Shown here piece by piece: positions 7,264 through 16,080 of a stretch of DNA of 35,501 nt (the stretch's first letter is position 1; each line of letters begins with the position of its first letter). Below the pieces are notes generated by a model that saw only the letters and a program-made list of their open reading frames with translations, did not search any database and had not been told where the DNA came from. The position numbers were made by a program, and so were the translations under genes. The DNA is from Saccharopolyspora elongata (lineage in GTDB: Bacteria; Actinomycetota; Actinomycetes; Mycobacteriales; Pseudonocardiaceae), in the NCBI RefSeq assembly GCF_004348985.1, contig NZ_SMKW01000092.1, forward strand, positions 1-35,501, in the 5' to 3' direction.

Positions 7264-7590
7264 ATGTGCGAGATCGCAATCGCAGCCCTGGAGATGAGTG
7301 CCGTGATGTTCGTACCGCCTGGCGATAACGAGCCCCAGCCCCCGGCGCCCAGCGATCCGGTGCGGTCGCTCATGCGATACGGGGCACCTCGCGGGCCGTT
7401 GGAGCGAGTGGCTGCTGCGGCAACCACGATCAGTGATTTTGGTGAGTTGGTCCGGCGGTTTCGGTTGCGGCAGGCACCTCCTCGATTCTACACATGGTTG
7501 GGTGGGGAAGGGGTTGAGGGGGTGTCGCCGGCTGGTGCGGACTATCTGCTGGCGGACTACTGCTCGTGGGAGCGCGAGCGCTGGGCGTGA
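7264..7590 (+). CDS. Hypothetical protein, about 100 residues
   Basis: The frame is open from ATG 7264. The ATGs at 7294 and 7306 are alternatives, and none has a convincing ribosome binding site. The first part is proline-rich (PPGDNEPQPPAPSDP). The second is a compact segment with FGELVRRFRLRQAPPRFYTW and ends GADYLLADYCSWERERWA. High third-position GC and the ordered C-terminal half suggest a real gene. No motif allows a functional call. Confidence 0.45.
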   Translation: MCEIAIAALEMSAVMFVPPGDNEPQPPAPSDPVRSLMRYGAPRGPLERVAAAATTISDFGELVRRFRLRQAPPRFYTWLGGEGVEGVSPAGADYLLADYCSWERERWA

Positions 7591-7822
7591 GCTCAGCCTG
7601 CGGCCCCGGGGCCGATCACCTTTCCGCTCGACGCTACGTCATCACTGGCGGCGGGGTCATCTGGCTGGCTGCCTGGAGGGCGGTGTTGTGCTCTCGGTGC
7701 TGGACAGGCGAGTATTAGCCCTGGGTCCCGGGGCGGCGCGGTTCATCCCCATGTAACCGCGCCACCCGGGCCTGGCGTAGAAGCGGTGGAGCACATCCCA
7801 GCATCTCCCGCCTCTGCGTTCG
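7591..7822. other. Intergenic stretch without a recognised gene
   Basis: Between the plus-strand hypothetical gene and the terminator of the minus-strand cluster I see only short frames on both strands. None has a start signal or protein-like composition. Confidence 0.4.
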
Positions 7823-7867
7823 ACCGCCGGGTGGGTGTGTGGTTGTTGTGGTAACCCACTCGGCGGT
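7823..7867 (-). terminator. Hairpin terminator after the flavoprotein gene
   Basis: ACCGCCGGGTGGGT (7823-7836) pairs with ACCCACTCGGCGGT (7854-7867). The result is a 14-bp stem with one G-T pair and a 17-base loop. It lies about 50 bases beyond the stop of the minus-strand flavoprotein gene. There is no T-run, which is common for actinobacterial terminators. Confidence 0.55.
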
Positions 7868-7915
7868 CTCTCCCCCTGCTGGTCGTCGTGGTTTTCGGCG
7901 ACCTGAGCTGAGTCG

Positions 7916-9289
7916 TCATACGGGTACTGAGGCAGGCGGGTGAGCCCAGGCGCTCAATATGCCCCGCGGGTCGGTCCTGGTGGTCACGTCGTCGAAGTAC
8001 CGAGGGCCATGTGCGCGCCACTCGGTCTGGGACAGCGGGGTCGACCCGATCGGATACAGCGTGCCTCCCAAACGCCGAGCCCGAGTCCACCAGCGCCGGT
8101 TGCGGTCTGCTTGCCGTGCGAGCCAGGTGGCATCGGCTCCGGCCGGCTGGTCGCTGAGGACATCGACGAGATAGTGGAAACCATCGTCGCCGGGGCCAGG
8201 CTCGGGCAGCCGGAGCGCCGTGGTGCCGAAGGCGGCGACGCGGTGGGGCAGGATCAGACCCCACGAGTCTCCGGAGAGGTCCTGCGGGCCGATCTCTGGA
8301 AACGTTTGGTCAATGTAGGTGTTGATGGACCGGCCCGGCAGTATCAGGTCGGACCAGCTGCGGGGGATCGTGTGCCAGGCGCGCTCAGCGATCGCGTCGT
8401 CATAGATGGCGTCTGCTTGGGTGATGTGCTCCAGATAGTTCAACTCGAAGCGGGCGCTGGGGCTGCCGAGGGCGGCTAGCACGCGGTCGGTCGGAGGCTT
8501 GCGGTCGTAGTAGGAGGCCGCGATCACTCGGTAGATGTTGGTGTCCGGCGGGTGCCACCGGGTGGAGAGCTCTGTCGCGACTCCTCGGTCGGCGAGCACG
8601 CGCATCGCGTTGATTGCCTCGCCGACGGTGTCGACGTTCAACATCCACGTCCGTGTCGAGCTCGGTGCCTGGCACAGCTGTAGGTGCGCTCTGGTGATGA
8701 TGCCGACGCGCCCGCAGCCGCCGAGCGCAGCGCGGAACAGATCCGGATGACGTTGCCGTGAGCACCAGTAGATTCCGGTCGGGGTCACCAGCTCGAGCCC
8801 TGTACAGCGGTCGGCGACGCTGCCCTCGCGCCAGACCATCGACCAGCCGCCGGCGGAGAGGACACCACCCACGCTCACTCGCGTGACGCCGGTGGGGCCG
8901 GATACGAGTCGCTGCCCAGTGCGCCAGGCGGCGTGGACGACGTCACGAAGGGTCGCGCCGGCGGCGACATCGATGGTTCCGGGCTGTAGCGCGAAGACGG
9001 TGTTCATCGGTGTCATGTCGATGCGCAGGCCGCCGGCTGGCGGGATGCTCTGCCCGTACATGTTGTGCTTCGTCCCGGCGGCCCGTACGGGCACAGGTAC
9101 TTCCTGCTCGTTGCACCATTTCAGCACTTCGGCGATGTCCTCGGTGGTCTTGGCGTTCAGCACCGCCCCGGGAAGGGCGTGCACGACGTTCCCGAGGTCG
9201 GCGGCTGCCTCCTGCCGTGTGGCCACATCGGTACGAAGCTCGCTGCCTCCCGGCAGGTCCGGGATGCTGTTCCAGTCCGGTGTGTCCAT
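7916..9289 (-). CDS. FAD-linked oxidoreductase, cytokinin-dehydrogenase-like
   Basis: The product is 457 residues from the ATG at 9289, with GAGGGG seven bases upstream. The N-terminal half is a PCMH-type FAD-binding domain: VRAAGTKHNMYGQS around residues 69-81, GTIDVAAGATLRDVV, and GPTGVTRVSVGGVLSAGG near 131-148. His75 occupies the place of the FAD-linking histidine in the GHS-x-GQ motif of cytokinin dehydrogenases, although the preceding glycine is lysine here. The C-terminal half resembles the cytokinin-binding domain, ending W-x3-GPRYFDDVTTRTDPRGILSA. No signal peptide is visible. The real substrate may be another amine or alcohol. It is the last gene of the regulator/P450 cluster. Confidence 0.8.
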   Translation of the reverse strand: MDTPDWNSIPDLPGGSELRTDVATRQEAAADLGNVVHALPGAVLNAKTTEDIAEVLKWCNEQEVPVPVRAAGTKHNMYGQSIPPAGGLRIDMTPMNTVFALQPGTIDVAAGATLRDVVHAAWRTGQRLVSGPTGVTRVSVGGVLSAGGWSMVWREGSVADRCTGLELVTPTGIYWCSRQRHPDLFRAALGGCGRVGIITRAHLQLCQAPSSTRTWMLNVDTVGEAINAMRVLADRGVATELSTRWHPPDTNIYRVIAASYYDRKPPTDRVLAALGSPSARFELNYLEHITQADAIYDDAIAERAWHTIPRSWSDLILPGRSINTYIDQTFPEIGPQDLSGDSWGLILPHRVAAFGTTALRLPEPGPGDDGFHYLVDVLSDQPAGADATWLARQADRNRRWWTRARRLGGTLYPIGSTPLSQTEWRAHGPRYFDDVTTRTDPRGILSAWAHPPASVPV

Positions 9290-9397
9290 GTGCGATCCCC
9301 TCAGCCCCAGGTACCAAGACGAGGGAAACTGTCCGGGATCGCGATGCTCCAGCGGAACGGGTAGAACGCGGAATACGCAGGTCAGGCGCGAAAATAC

Positions 9398-9733
9398 CTA
9401 GGGGTAGTTGCTGGCTGCGGAACGATGCGGGGCTCCTACCCGCTCGCTACTCGGCCGATGATGGGCTGGTAAACGCGGGGGCATCTGGTGTCGCAGCAAT
9501 CCAGACCAGTGCGAGGCCGAGAATGCGAGCCTTGGTGGGAGCAGGCCAGTGTCGCGGTGGAGAAGTCGATGTGCGGCGTCCTCGGCGCGGCTATCGTGGA
9601 TGGTCGTGCTGGGCAGCGAAAGCTGTTGTGGCTCAGTGAGCAGGAGTGCCCGCAACGCCTTTCCTGCACGGCGAAAGAGAACTACGTGCACGGTGATCTC
9701 GATGCCAGCGGGGTTGTTGCTGGTGGCATCCAT
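9398..9733 (-). CDS. Nudix-like small protein with degenerate active site
   Basis: The product is 111 residues from the ATG at 9733, with AGGGGA just upstream. The start resembles a Nudix fold (ITVHVVLFRRAGKALRALLLTE, then LPSTTIHDSRAEDAAHRLLHRDTGL). However, the Nudix box lacks its REXXEE glutamates, so pyrophosphohydrolase activity is unlikely. The last third is arginine- and proline-rich and reads less well than an alternative frame, so a late frameshift is possible. It lies between the P450 and flavoprotein genes on the same strand and is probably co-transcribed. Confidence 0.45.
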   Translation of the reverse strand: MDATSNNPAGIEITVHVVLFRRAGKALRALLLTEPQQLSLPSTTIHDSRAEDAAHRLLHRDTGLLPPRLAFSASHWSGLLRHQMPPRLPAHHRPSSERVGAPHRSAASNYP

Positions 9734-9868
9734 TGTGGTTCCCCTCTCGCGCCCAAATGCGACACAGAAACCGTCGGTCGTCGCGTAGGGGTTTGGTAGG
9801 AGGTAGCGCGCGATTTACTCATAGGTAGTCAGCGATTACATCGGGGCTCTCGCGGTTCTGGTCGAGGT

Positions 9869-11041
9869 TTAGTGGCCAGGCGTCGGCCAGATGAGGGGGA
9901 GTGTGTCGATGCCACGAAGTCGACCGGTGGTGCGACGTGGCGAAGCGCCGGGCGCGAGCTGGAAGTCCGGGATTGCGTCGAGCACGACGTTGAGGATCGC
10001 CGGCAGAGCGACCAGCGCGAGCGGACGTCCGATGCAGGTGTGGGGGCCGGATCCCCAGCCCAGATGCGCGCCAGGGCGACGGTCCAGGCGGACTTCGTCC
10101 GGGTTGTCATGGCGGGCGGGGTCGCGGGCGGCGGCGCCCCAGCACTGCACCACGGTTGTGCCGGGTTCGAGTCGTAGGTCTCCGAGCTGGGTCGAGTCGC
10201 GCGCGGTGCGGCCTGAGGCCCACACCGCAGACTGGTGCCGTGCCATTTCGTCGACGAGCGTGGGCAGCAGGCTGCGGTCGGCGGTGACGCGGGCGCGCAT
10301 GTGACGGTCGTCGGCGAGATGCAGCAGGATGCTCGACAGCAGGTCACGTGAGGTGAGGCTGCCTGCACCGGACATGATCACTGCCCATCGTAGGACCGCG
10401 GCGGTGGTAGGCAGCCGTCCGAGCGCCGTCGGCGTCGCCAGGATAGTGCTGATCATGCCATCGTCTGGGGCTTGGCGTGCGCGGCGAATCTGGTCGCGGA
10501 GAAAGCTCTCGAACGCTGCCGTGTCGCTGGCGGCGACGGTAGGGCTGAAAGCTGCTTGGGCGAGCGTGCGGTACTCGTCTCGCTGTCGTTCGGGTATGCC
10601 GAGCAAGCCGGCGGTCAGTGGCCACGGGAGGTACCCGGCGATGTCGGTCGTCGCATCACAGCGACCTCGCGGCAGCAGCTCGGCGAGCCGGGTTTGTGTG
10701 ACCGTCCGGATGTAGTCCGCCCACTCCTGCACACGCCGGCGGGTGAAGTGCGGCTGCAGTGCCCGCCGAGTCGCGGTGTGCCCAGAATCGGGATCCTGAT
10801 CGAACAGCGGCGCGATCACGTCCGCGGTCGTGTCGAGCTCGGCGCTCGCCCCTGCGGACGCAGCCCGCGCCGTGAACAGGTCGGGTCTGCGAGCGACGCT
10901 CTGAACGTGCTCGTGGTCGATGACCAGGACCGAGCCGTCCCGCAGACGCATGACCGGACAGGTGCGCCGCGCCTCGGCCAGGGTCGCATCGAGCTCGTCG
11001 GCGGACGCGGACAAGTAGTCGAAGAGGGCATCCTTGCGCAT
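9869..11041 (-). CDS. Cytochrome P450
   Basis: The product is 390 residues, a normal length for a soluble bacterial P450, from the ATG at 11041. The haem-binding loop is LGWGSGPHTCIGRPLA with axial Cys336. The usual phenylalanine of this loop is tryptophan. The ExxR motif is EMAR (265-268). The I-helix region, VIMSGAGSLTSRD (about 221-233), departs from the common AGxxT sequence but keeps a threonine. The region around 'FTRRRVQEW' matches the HTRxRR-type C-helix. Redox partners are not encoded nearby. The gene lies 90 bases downstream of the LuxR-type regulator on the same strand, so it is a likely target. The substrate is unknown. Confidence 0.93.
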   Translation of the reverse strand: MRKDALFDYLSASADELDATLAEARRTCPVMRLRDGSVLVIDHEHVQSVARRPDLFTARAASAGASAELDTTADVIAPLFDQDPDSGHTATRRALQPHFTRRRVQEWADYIRTVTQTRLAELLPRGRCDATTDIAGYLPWPLTAGLLGIPERQRDEYRTLAQAAFSPTVAASDTAAFESFLRDQIRRARQAPDDGMISTILATPTALGRLPTTAAVLRWAVIMSGAGSLTSRDLLSSILLHLADDRHMRARVTADRSLLPTLVDEMARHQSAVWASGRTARDSTQLGDLRLEPGTTVVQCWGAAARDPARHDNPDEVRLDRRPGAHLGWGSGPHTCIGRPLALVALPAILNVVLDAIPDFQLAPGASPRRTTGRLRGIDTLPLIWPTPGH

Positions 11042-11131
11042 GTGGTGCTCGCTTCCGGCGACTGCTGATCATCGTCGTCGGTCAGTTTGTCGAGGCCCGG
11101 ACAGGGCGCGCAACGGTCGATCGAGCGTTGA

Positions 11132-13483
11132 TCAGTGAGCCTGCTCCAACCACGTGGCCAAGGTCTCGCGATTCCTACCCGATTTGCGGTAGATATTGCG
11201 GAGGTGCACGCGGACCGTGCTCTTCGCAATGAAGAGCTTCTTCGCGATCTCGTGATCTGAGTACTGCTGGGTGACGAGGTGAGCCACCTCCAGTTCACGC
11301 ACGCTCAGCGGTTCGTCTCCACGTTCGCCATCAGTCTCGGCGGCGAGCTGGACGAGGACCGCCAACGCATCGTCGTAGTGCAAGGCTTCCTCGCGAGCCT
11401 CGTTGAACAGCTCCATGTAGCGCTGCTGTCCCAAGCCTGCCCTGGCCTGGTTCTGACCACGGGACAACGCGTCCTGGAACCCCACGAGCTTGTCGCAGCG
11501 GGTGCCGGTGGTCTCGGTCATTCCCGCCACGATGCCGCCCAGCCGGGCTGCGCGCTCGTGCTCGCCCGCAGCAGCCGAACGAGCGCTTTCGGCCAGAGCC
11601 CACCACGTTGGCCCCCACCGGTCGTTGAACGAGGCATGGATGGGGATGGAGGAAGCGAACAGCCGCTCGGCCTCAGCCAGCCGGTCGGGCTCGTCTGAAC
11701 AATGCACGATGCAGAACATCGCGCGGGTCCAGCGCGCCCAGCCGAGCTGGTGTTGCGCTCCGATCCGCTCAGAGTCGGCGAGGAACTTCGCCGATACCCG
11801 TTCCGCAGTGTCGCGGTCACCGTTGAAAACGGCCGAAAAGGCGCCCCACATGGCCAGATTTGCCCAGGCCGGGTTCTCGGGATCGGCGTTGTAGGCATCT
11901 TTGGATGCCTGCTCCATGACGGGTATGGAGTCCTTGCTGGGTTTGCCGAATGTGGAGTACACGGCCTCAGCGACTGTGGCCATCAGGGACTTCTCGCCCG
12001 TCGCGGCTTCCAGAGCGCGGATTTCGTCAAACCGCGCGTCGGTGGGAGATCCCTTGCATAGATCCACATACGACGCGGCGGCGAGCGCGTTCGCACGCAT
12101 CATGCCGGGCTCGGTGAGCTCGGCGACCCGGTTGAACCAGTACGACGTTTCGTTGACGACGCCACCAGGGAACGGGATTCGCGTGCCAAACACGGCGTCG
12201 AGCAACCGGAGGGCCTTGGCGGCCTCGCCTCGCTCAGTGCAGAAGTCCAGTGCGAGCCAGACGTCTGGCAGCAGCCGTCGGCAGTGACGCAGCACGTCGA
12301 TCTCTTGCGGCCCCAGCCAGCTTCGCGCGGCATGCTCGAACGTCTCGGTGATCCAGCAGTAGTGCCGCCAGCGGACCTCGTCGGCCTCGATGGTGAGCTG
12401 GTGCTCACCGTAGTTACGGATGGTTTCGAGCATCCTCCATCGGGTGGTGCCGTTCACCTCGTCCACTCGGACGATGACGGACTTCTGTACCAGTGATGCA
12501 TGGGTCGCGTCGATCACATCGGCGGGCAGATCGTCGTCGGCGCATACCGCTCGAGCGATGGTGAGGTCCCACGAGTCGGGAAACAGCGCGAGGCGTCGCC
12601 ACAGCAGCTGTTCAGCGCAGCTGCAGAGCTGCCACGACCAATCCAACATGGAGGTGAATGCCGCGTCGGCGCGAGCCACGTCGTCCTCCGGATCCAGGTC
12701 GAGTTCGTCGAGTCCCCAGTCGAGGGCATCGGCCTTGGCGCTGTTGTCAAAGGGCGTCGACAGGATCACGGGGAGCCGTTCCGCGATCTCGGCGATGGAG
12801 AACGACAGAACGTTGCTGGCGAGCAGCTCAATTGCCAATGGCAAGCCGTCTACGCGCCGACACAGATCGACAATGGCGCGGTAGTGCCGGCGGAAGTTCA
12901 CGCCAGGCCGGGCTTGCTCCGCCCGGCTGATGAACAGCTCGGCCGCGGCGAAGCGGTCATCCGGCCGGAAATCGGCTGTTCTCGGGACGTGCAGTGGGCC
13001 TAGGGCGAACACCACCTCGCTGCGTATGCGTAGTGGTTCCCGGCTCGTCGCCAGCACCGTGACGCCCGGCGCGGCAGCGAGCAGAGCGGCGACGAACCGT
13101 CGCACGGCGCCACGGAGGTGTTCGCAGTTGTCCAGCAAGATAAGCATGTTGCGCTGTCGCAGCGTGGCGATCAGTGCCTTTCCTGGCTGCCGGTCGCCCA
13201 TGTCCTGAAGCTGCAGCTCGGAAGCGATGTGCTGTATCAGCATCTGCGGATCACGTAGCTGCCTCAGGCGTACGCGCCCCACGTCTCGGCCGTCGGCCTC
13301 GGCCTGGTGCACCACTTCCTGCGCGAGCCGTGTCTTTCCTCCGCCGCCGACGCCGTGGATGGTCACCACACGGCCACGGGTTGCGCCCGTCACCGGGGCG
13401 GCCAGCTGGCTCACCTGCCGGAGTTCGTCATCGCGGCCCACGAGGTCATCGACCCTCGAAGGCATCGGCGAGCCGGTGTCCAT
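11132..13483 (-). CDS. LuxR-family regulator with AfsR/MalT-like ATPase domain
   Basis: The product is about 783 residues. The ATG at 13483 was chosen because GGGGGAGG ends five bases before it; a GTG one codon earlier is too close. An STAND ATPase domain carries Walker A GVGGGGKT at about 44-51 and Walker B NMLILLDNCEH near 113-122. A helical and TPR-like middle follows. The C-terminal 58 residues are a LuxR helix-turn-helix (LSVRELEVAHLVTQQYSDHEIAKK, then STVRVHLRNIYRKSGRNR). Such proteins bind DNA after ligand- and ATP-driven rearrangement. It is transcribed toward the P450, Nudix-like and flavoprotein genes and probably controls them. Confidence 0.92.
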   Translation of the reverse strand: MDTGSPMPSRVDDLVGRDDELRQVSQLAAPVTGATRGRVVTIHGVGGGGKTRLAQEVVHQAEADGRDVGRVRLRQLRDPQMLIQHIASELQLQDMGDRQPGKALIATLRQRNMLILLDNCEHLRGAVRRFVAALLAAAPGVTVLATSREPLRIRSEVVFALGPLHVPRTADFRPDDRFAAAELFISRAEQARPGVNFRRHYRAIVDLCRRVDGLPLAIELLASNVLSFSIAEIAERLPVILSTPFDNSAKADALDWGLDELDLDPEDDVARADAAFTSMLDWSWQLCSCAEQLLWRRLALFPDSWDLTIARAVCADDDLPADVIDATHASLVQKSVIVRVDEVNGTTRWRMLETIRNYGEHQLTIEADEVRWRHYCWITETFEHAARSWLGPQEIDVLRHCRRLLPDVWLALDFCTERGEAAKALRLLDAVFGTRIPFPGGVVNETSYWFNRVAELTEPGMMRANALAAASYVDLCKGSPTDARFDEIRALEAATGEKSLMATVAEAVYSTFGKPSKDSIPVMEQASKDAYNADPENPAWANLAMWGAFSAVFNGDRDTAERVSAKFLADSERIGAQHQLGWARWTRAMFCIVHCSDEPDRLAEAERLFASSIPIHASFNDRWGPTWWALAESARSAAAGEHERAARLGGIVAGMTETTGTRCDKLVGFQDALSRGQNQARAGLGQQRYMELFNEAREEALHYDDALAVLVQLAAETDGERGDEPLSVRELEVAHLVTQQYSDHEIAKKLFIAKSTVRVHLRNIYRKSGRNRETLATWLEQAH

Positions 13484-13991
13484 CACGTCCTCCCCCTACC
13501 GATCACCGAGCGACTGCCACCGCCGAAGATCTCGTGCCCGGCACCATCCACAATGGTGTCGGGCTGGGCGGCAGCTGTGACGTCGCTGAGTTCCGCACTG
13601 CATACGCCACGCCCCGTCCCGGCATATGCCAGAGGCGATCGTATCCGGGCAAGCGCGCACACCGCTGGAGCTTTCGTTCCTAAAACTTTGGAAGATCGGT
13701 GTATCTGGTCCGTTCGAGTGAACCCTTTGGGGGATCACTCGACGGTGCGGACGTATCGAAGGATCTCGCCTAGTCTCGGCGAACACAACCACACGAGCCT
13801 CTTGGGGAGAGGTCGGCTTAACGCCTCGATCGAGATGTCGGGGCTGGCCACGTGAATCGGCCGGTGCGGCGCGAACCGCATCCAGGTGCGCAGGGGATGG
13901 CGCGCAGGATGTTCAAACGGCGCTGCAGTGGCGTCGTTTTGAGCGTGCTCTCCCGTCCAGGGGCTCCTGGACGAAAAGGTGTGCGTAGGGG
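13484..13991. other. Divergent intergenic region, about 0.5 kb
   Basis: This noncoding region separates the minus-strand LuxR regulator from the plus-strand GGDEF gene. Open frames through it are shadows without start signals. The part at 13660-13800 is richer in A and T and could hold the regulator promoter, but no clear -35/-10 pair is convincing. Confidence 0.45.
13954..13973 (+). promoter_or_regulatory. Small hairpin in the GGDEF leader
   Basis: CGTCCAGG (13954-13961) and CCTGGACG (13966-13973) form a perfect 8-bp stem with a four-base loop, 18 bases before the proposed ATG of the GGDEF gene. It could be an operator half-site pair or a translational control hairpin. The GGDEF start has only a poorly spaced AGGGG, so sequestration of the start region is conceivable. 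Confidence 0.3.
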
Positions 13992-15491
13992 ATGACGCTT
14001 ACCAATCACGATTTCCGGACACGAACACTGCATTCACCTCCACTGGACGGCCGCGACTCGCGCGGCTTGCGTGGGCGGATCACCGCTACTCTCCCGGGGT
14101 TGAGCAGCCTGATCTACCGCCACTCGGACGGTCGGCGGCATCATAGAGGTAAGGGACAGGCTCTTCCTCCGCTGGCGTGGGCGTGGATTGCCGCAGGGCA
14201 TCTACTGGCCGCCGGGGTGTCGATGGCCGCTGTTGCCGTCGAGGACTACACGATCTGGGAGTGGGCGCGGTCCGGGCTGCTTGGCCTGTGCGCATTCGTG
14301 CATGTGGGGCTGACGCTGGAGGCAGAGGAGCGGCGTCGCGGCGCCGCTGCGGCCGGTGGCCGCCAGCACGTTGATCAGACCAGCTTGTGGACGTTTGTCG
14401 GAGCGCTGGTACTGCCGATTCCTGCTGCGCTGGTCCTCCTGGTCCTCGTGCGGGCTGCGGTCTTCCTGATCGCGCGCCGTCCTGCAGTCAACTTTCTGTT
14501 CTCGTCGGCATCGATCGCTGTCAGCATGCTGGCCGCACACACGTTGGCCGTGTTGACGCCGCTGCGGGATCACCTCACGGGGCGCCAACCGTGGCCAGTC
14601 GGCGGCGGACTGGCGGTTGCGATCGCGGTGTTGGGGGGAGCAGCCCTGGCGTACTACCTGGTGCAGGCGATTCTTGTCGGGGTGGTCGTGGGGCTGGCGA
14701 CGAAGGATTGGTCGCCAGCCCGCGTGCTTGGCGACCGCGGTACGAACCGGCTGGCGCTCGGCACACTGCTGGGAGCATGCCTCGTTGCCGTCACGCAGTC
14801 GATCACTCCCTGGCTGATCGTGCTGGCAGTACCCATAGCGGTGGCGTCGACCCGCGACAAGCAGCGCCTGCAGCTCACCGAAGCCGAACGTGAGGGGTTC
14901 CGTCACGACGCCCTGCATGACGGGTTGACGCGGCTTCCGGTCCGTCGCGGGTTCGATCCGTTGGGGATGCTGGCACTCGATGTTGATCGGGATCGTGGCG
15001 CGTCCACTGCGCTGCTGATCATCGATATCGACCGATTCAAAGTGTTCAATGAGAGAGTCGGGCATCTCGGCGGTGACCGCGTGTTGGTCGGGATCGCGGA
15101 CGTGCTCCGTTCGGTGACGCGTCACGGGGATCTGGTGTGCCGGCGGGGCGGCAGTGGCGGCGACGAAACGATGGTGCTCTTGCCGGGCGCGGATCGCGAC
15201 GAGGCCGCGTCGGTCGCCGAGCGAATCCGGGCAGAGGTCGAGCGCGCACGGATCGAGGTGTCCAGCCCGGCGGGCGGGCACACGCTGGTGCTGGGCGCTG
15301 ATGTTCCGGGACCAACCGTCTCGATCGGAGTCGCGCTAGCTCCATGCCACGGATCCACGATCGGAGAGCTTGAGCACTACGCCGACAAGCTGTTGCGTCA
15401 AGCGAAGCTCAGTGGCCGGAACCAGGTGGTGTTGGACGCGGTGTTGGACACGAAGGAGCGGCACACCGAGGCGCAGGTGGCTCGAGCGTGA
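13992..15491 (+). CDS. Membrane GGDEF-domain protein (possible diguanylate cyclase)
   Basis: The product is 499 residues. About six membrane segments lie between residues 60 and 285, for example 135-160, 168-188, 204-236 and 256-286. A C-terminal GGDEF domain follows. It begins HDALHDGLTRLPVRRGF (305-321) and has LLIIDIDRFKVFNERVGHLGGD with the metal-binding aspartate. The signature is GGDET (389-393) instead of GGDEF. RHGD at 377-380 matches the inhibitory RxxD site, but the spacing to GGDET is eight instead of five residues because GGS precedes GGD. Synthesis of cyclic di-GMP is plausible but not assured. The ATG at 13992 has AGGGG immediately before it, so the start is uncertain. No EAL domain is present. 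Confidence 0.85.
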   Translation: MTLTNHDFRTRTLHSPPLDGRDSRGLRGRITATLPGLSSLIYRHSDGRRHHRGKGQALPPLAWAWIAAGHLLAAGVSMAAVAVEDYTIWEWARSGLLGLCAFVHVGLTLEAEERRRGAAAAGGRQHVDQTSLWTFVGALVLPIPAALVLLVLVRAAVFLIARRPAVNFLFSSASIAVSMLAAHTLAVLTPLRDHLTGRQPWPVGGGLAVAIAVLGGAALAYYLVQAILVGVVVGLATKDWSPARVLGDRGTNRLALGTLLGACLVAVTQSITPWLIVLAVPIAVASTRDKQRLQLTEAEREGFRHDALHDGLTRLPVRRGFDPLGMLALDVDRDRGASTALLIIDIDRFKVFNERVGHLGGDRVLVGIADVLRSVTRHGDLVCRRGGSGGDETMVLLPGADRDEAASVAERIRAEVERARIEVSSPAGGHTLVLGADVPGPTVSIGVALAPCHGSTIGELEHYADKLLRQAKLSGRNQVVLDAVLDTKERHTEAQVARA

Positions 15492-15495
15492 CGGC

Positions 15496-15531
15496 CCGCG
15501 CGGTGGGGGCACGAGCGCTCCCGCCGCGCGG
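15496..15531 (+). terminator. Terminator after the GGDEF gene
   Basis: CCGCGCGGTGGG (15496-15507) pairs with CCCGCCGCGCGG (15520-15531) with one T-G pair and a 12-base loop. It begins four bases after the GGDEF stop codon. No T-run follows. Confidence 0.55.
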
Positions 15532-16080
15532 TGTCGACGTGGACCGAGCGCAGAGGAACCTGTAGGTCGGAGCCTTTGGCGTCGGTTCGCGAAATTGATG
15601 ACGGGAATAATGGGAAGGCTCGCACTCGTTGGCGTGGGCCTTTTCGGCATGCCGTTTTTCGATTCAGTACGCGAGCTGACGAGTCGGGGAAATGGATCAG
15701 ATTTTCGTGACGGCTCTATTGATAGATGAACACGAACGGTTATGACACAAGAGCTTTCGTTGCTCCATTAGTGTGATCATGGGCGGGTTTTGCGCACGCT
15801 GTGTGGTGTTACTGAGCGCGACGTTGTAGACCTGAAGTGGTCCTCGCTCGGAGAGCGTTGATTGCACGCAGTAGCGAAAACAGGCTGGCAGGGGTCATCT
15901 GGGGCGGCGCTGTCGGGTCGCATCCTGAATCTCGGCAGACACAGAGGGTTACGCGCGCCGAGGTTAAGAGCGGCGTCTCCTGGGCTAGTGGAGTCGGCTC
16001 GTCCCGTTTGCCAAGTCTGGTTCCGATCCGAGACGGAAACGCGGTTCGCGCGTTCTGTCTGGCACACGTTTGGGGAGAGA
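15532..16080. other. Intergenic region before the Pra-like operon
   Basis: About 550 bases hold no gene I can support. The stretch 15640-15790 is noticeably AT-richer than its surroundings and contains a small inverted repeat (GAGC-tttcgtt-GCTC, near 15743-15757). This may be the control region of the four-gene operon beginning at 16081. No promoter hexamers are clear enough to assign. Confidence 0.4.

Noticed and set aside
11042..11131. TGATCA palindromes between the LuxR stop and the P450 start
   Set aside because: Six-base palindromes are too common to call an operator.
14202..15281. 359-codon minus-strand frame opposite the GGDEF gene
   Set aside because: Shadow frame of a well-supported membrane GGDEF protein.
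13668..15755. 11-mer GAGCTTTCGTT present in both intergenic regions (near 13668 and 15744)
   Set aside because: A single short repeat without symmetry or promoter context; chance cannot be excluded.
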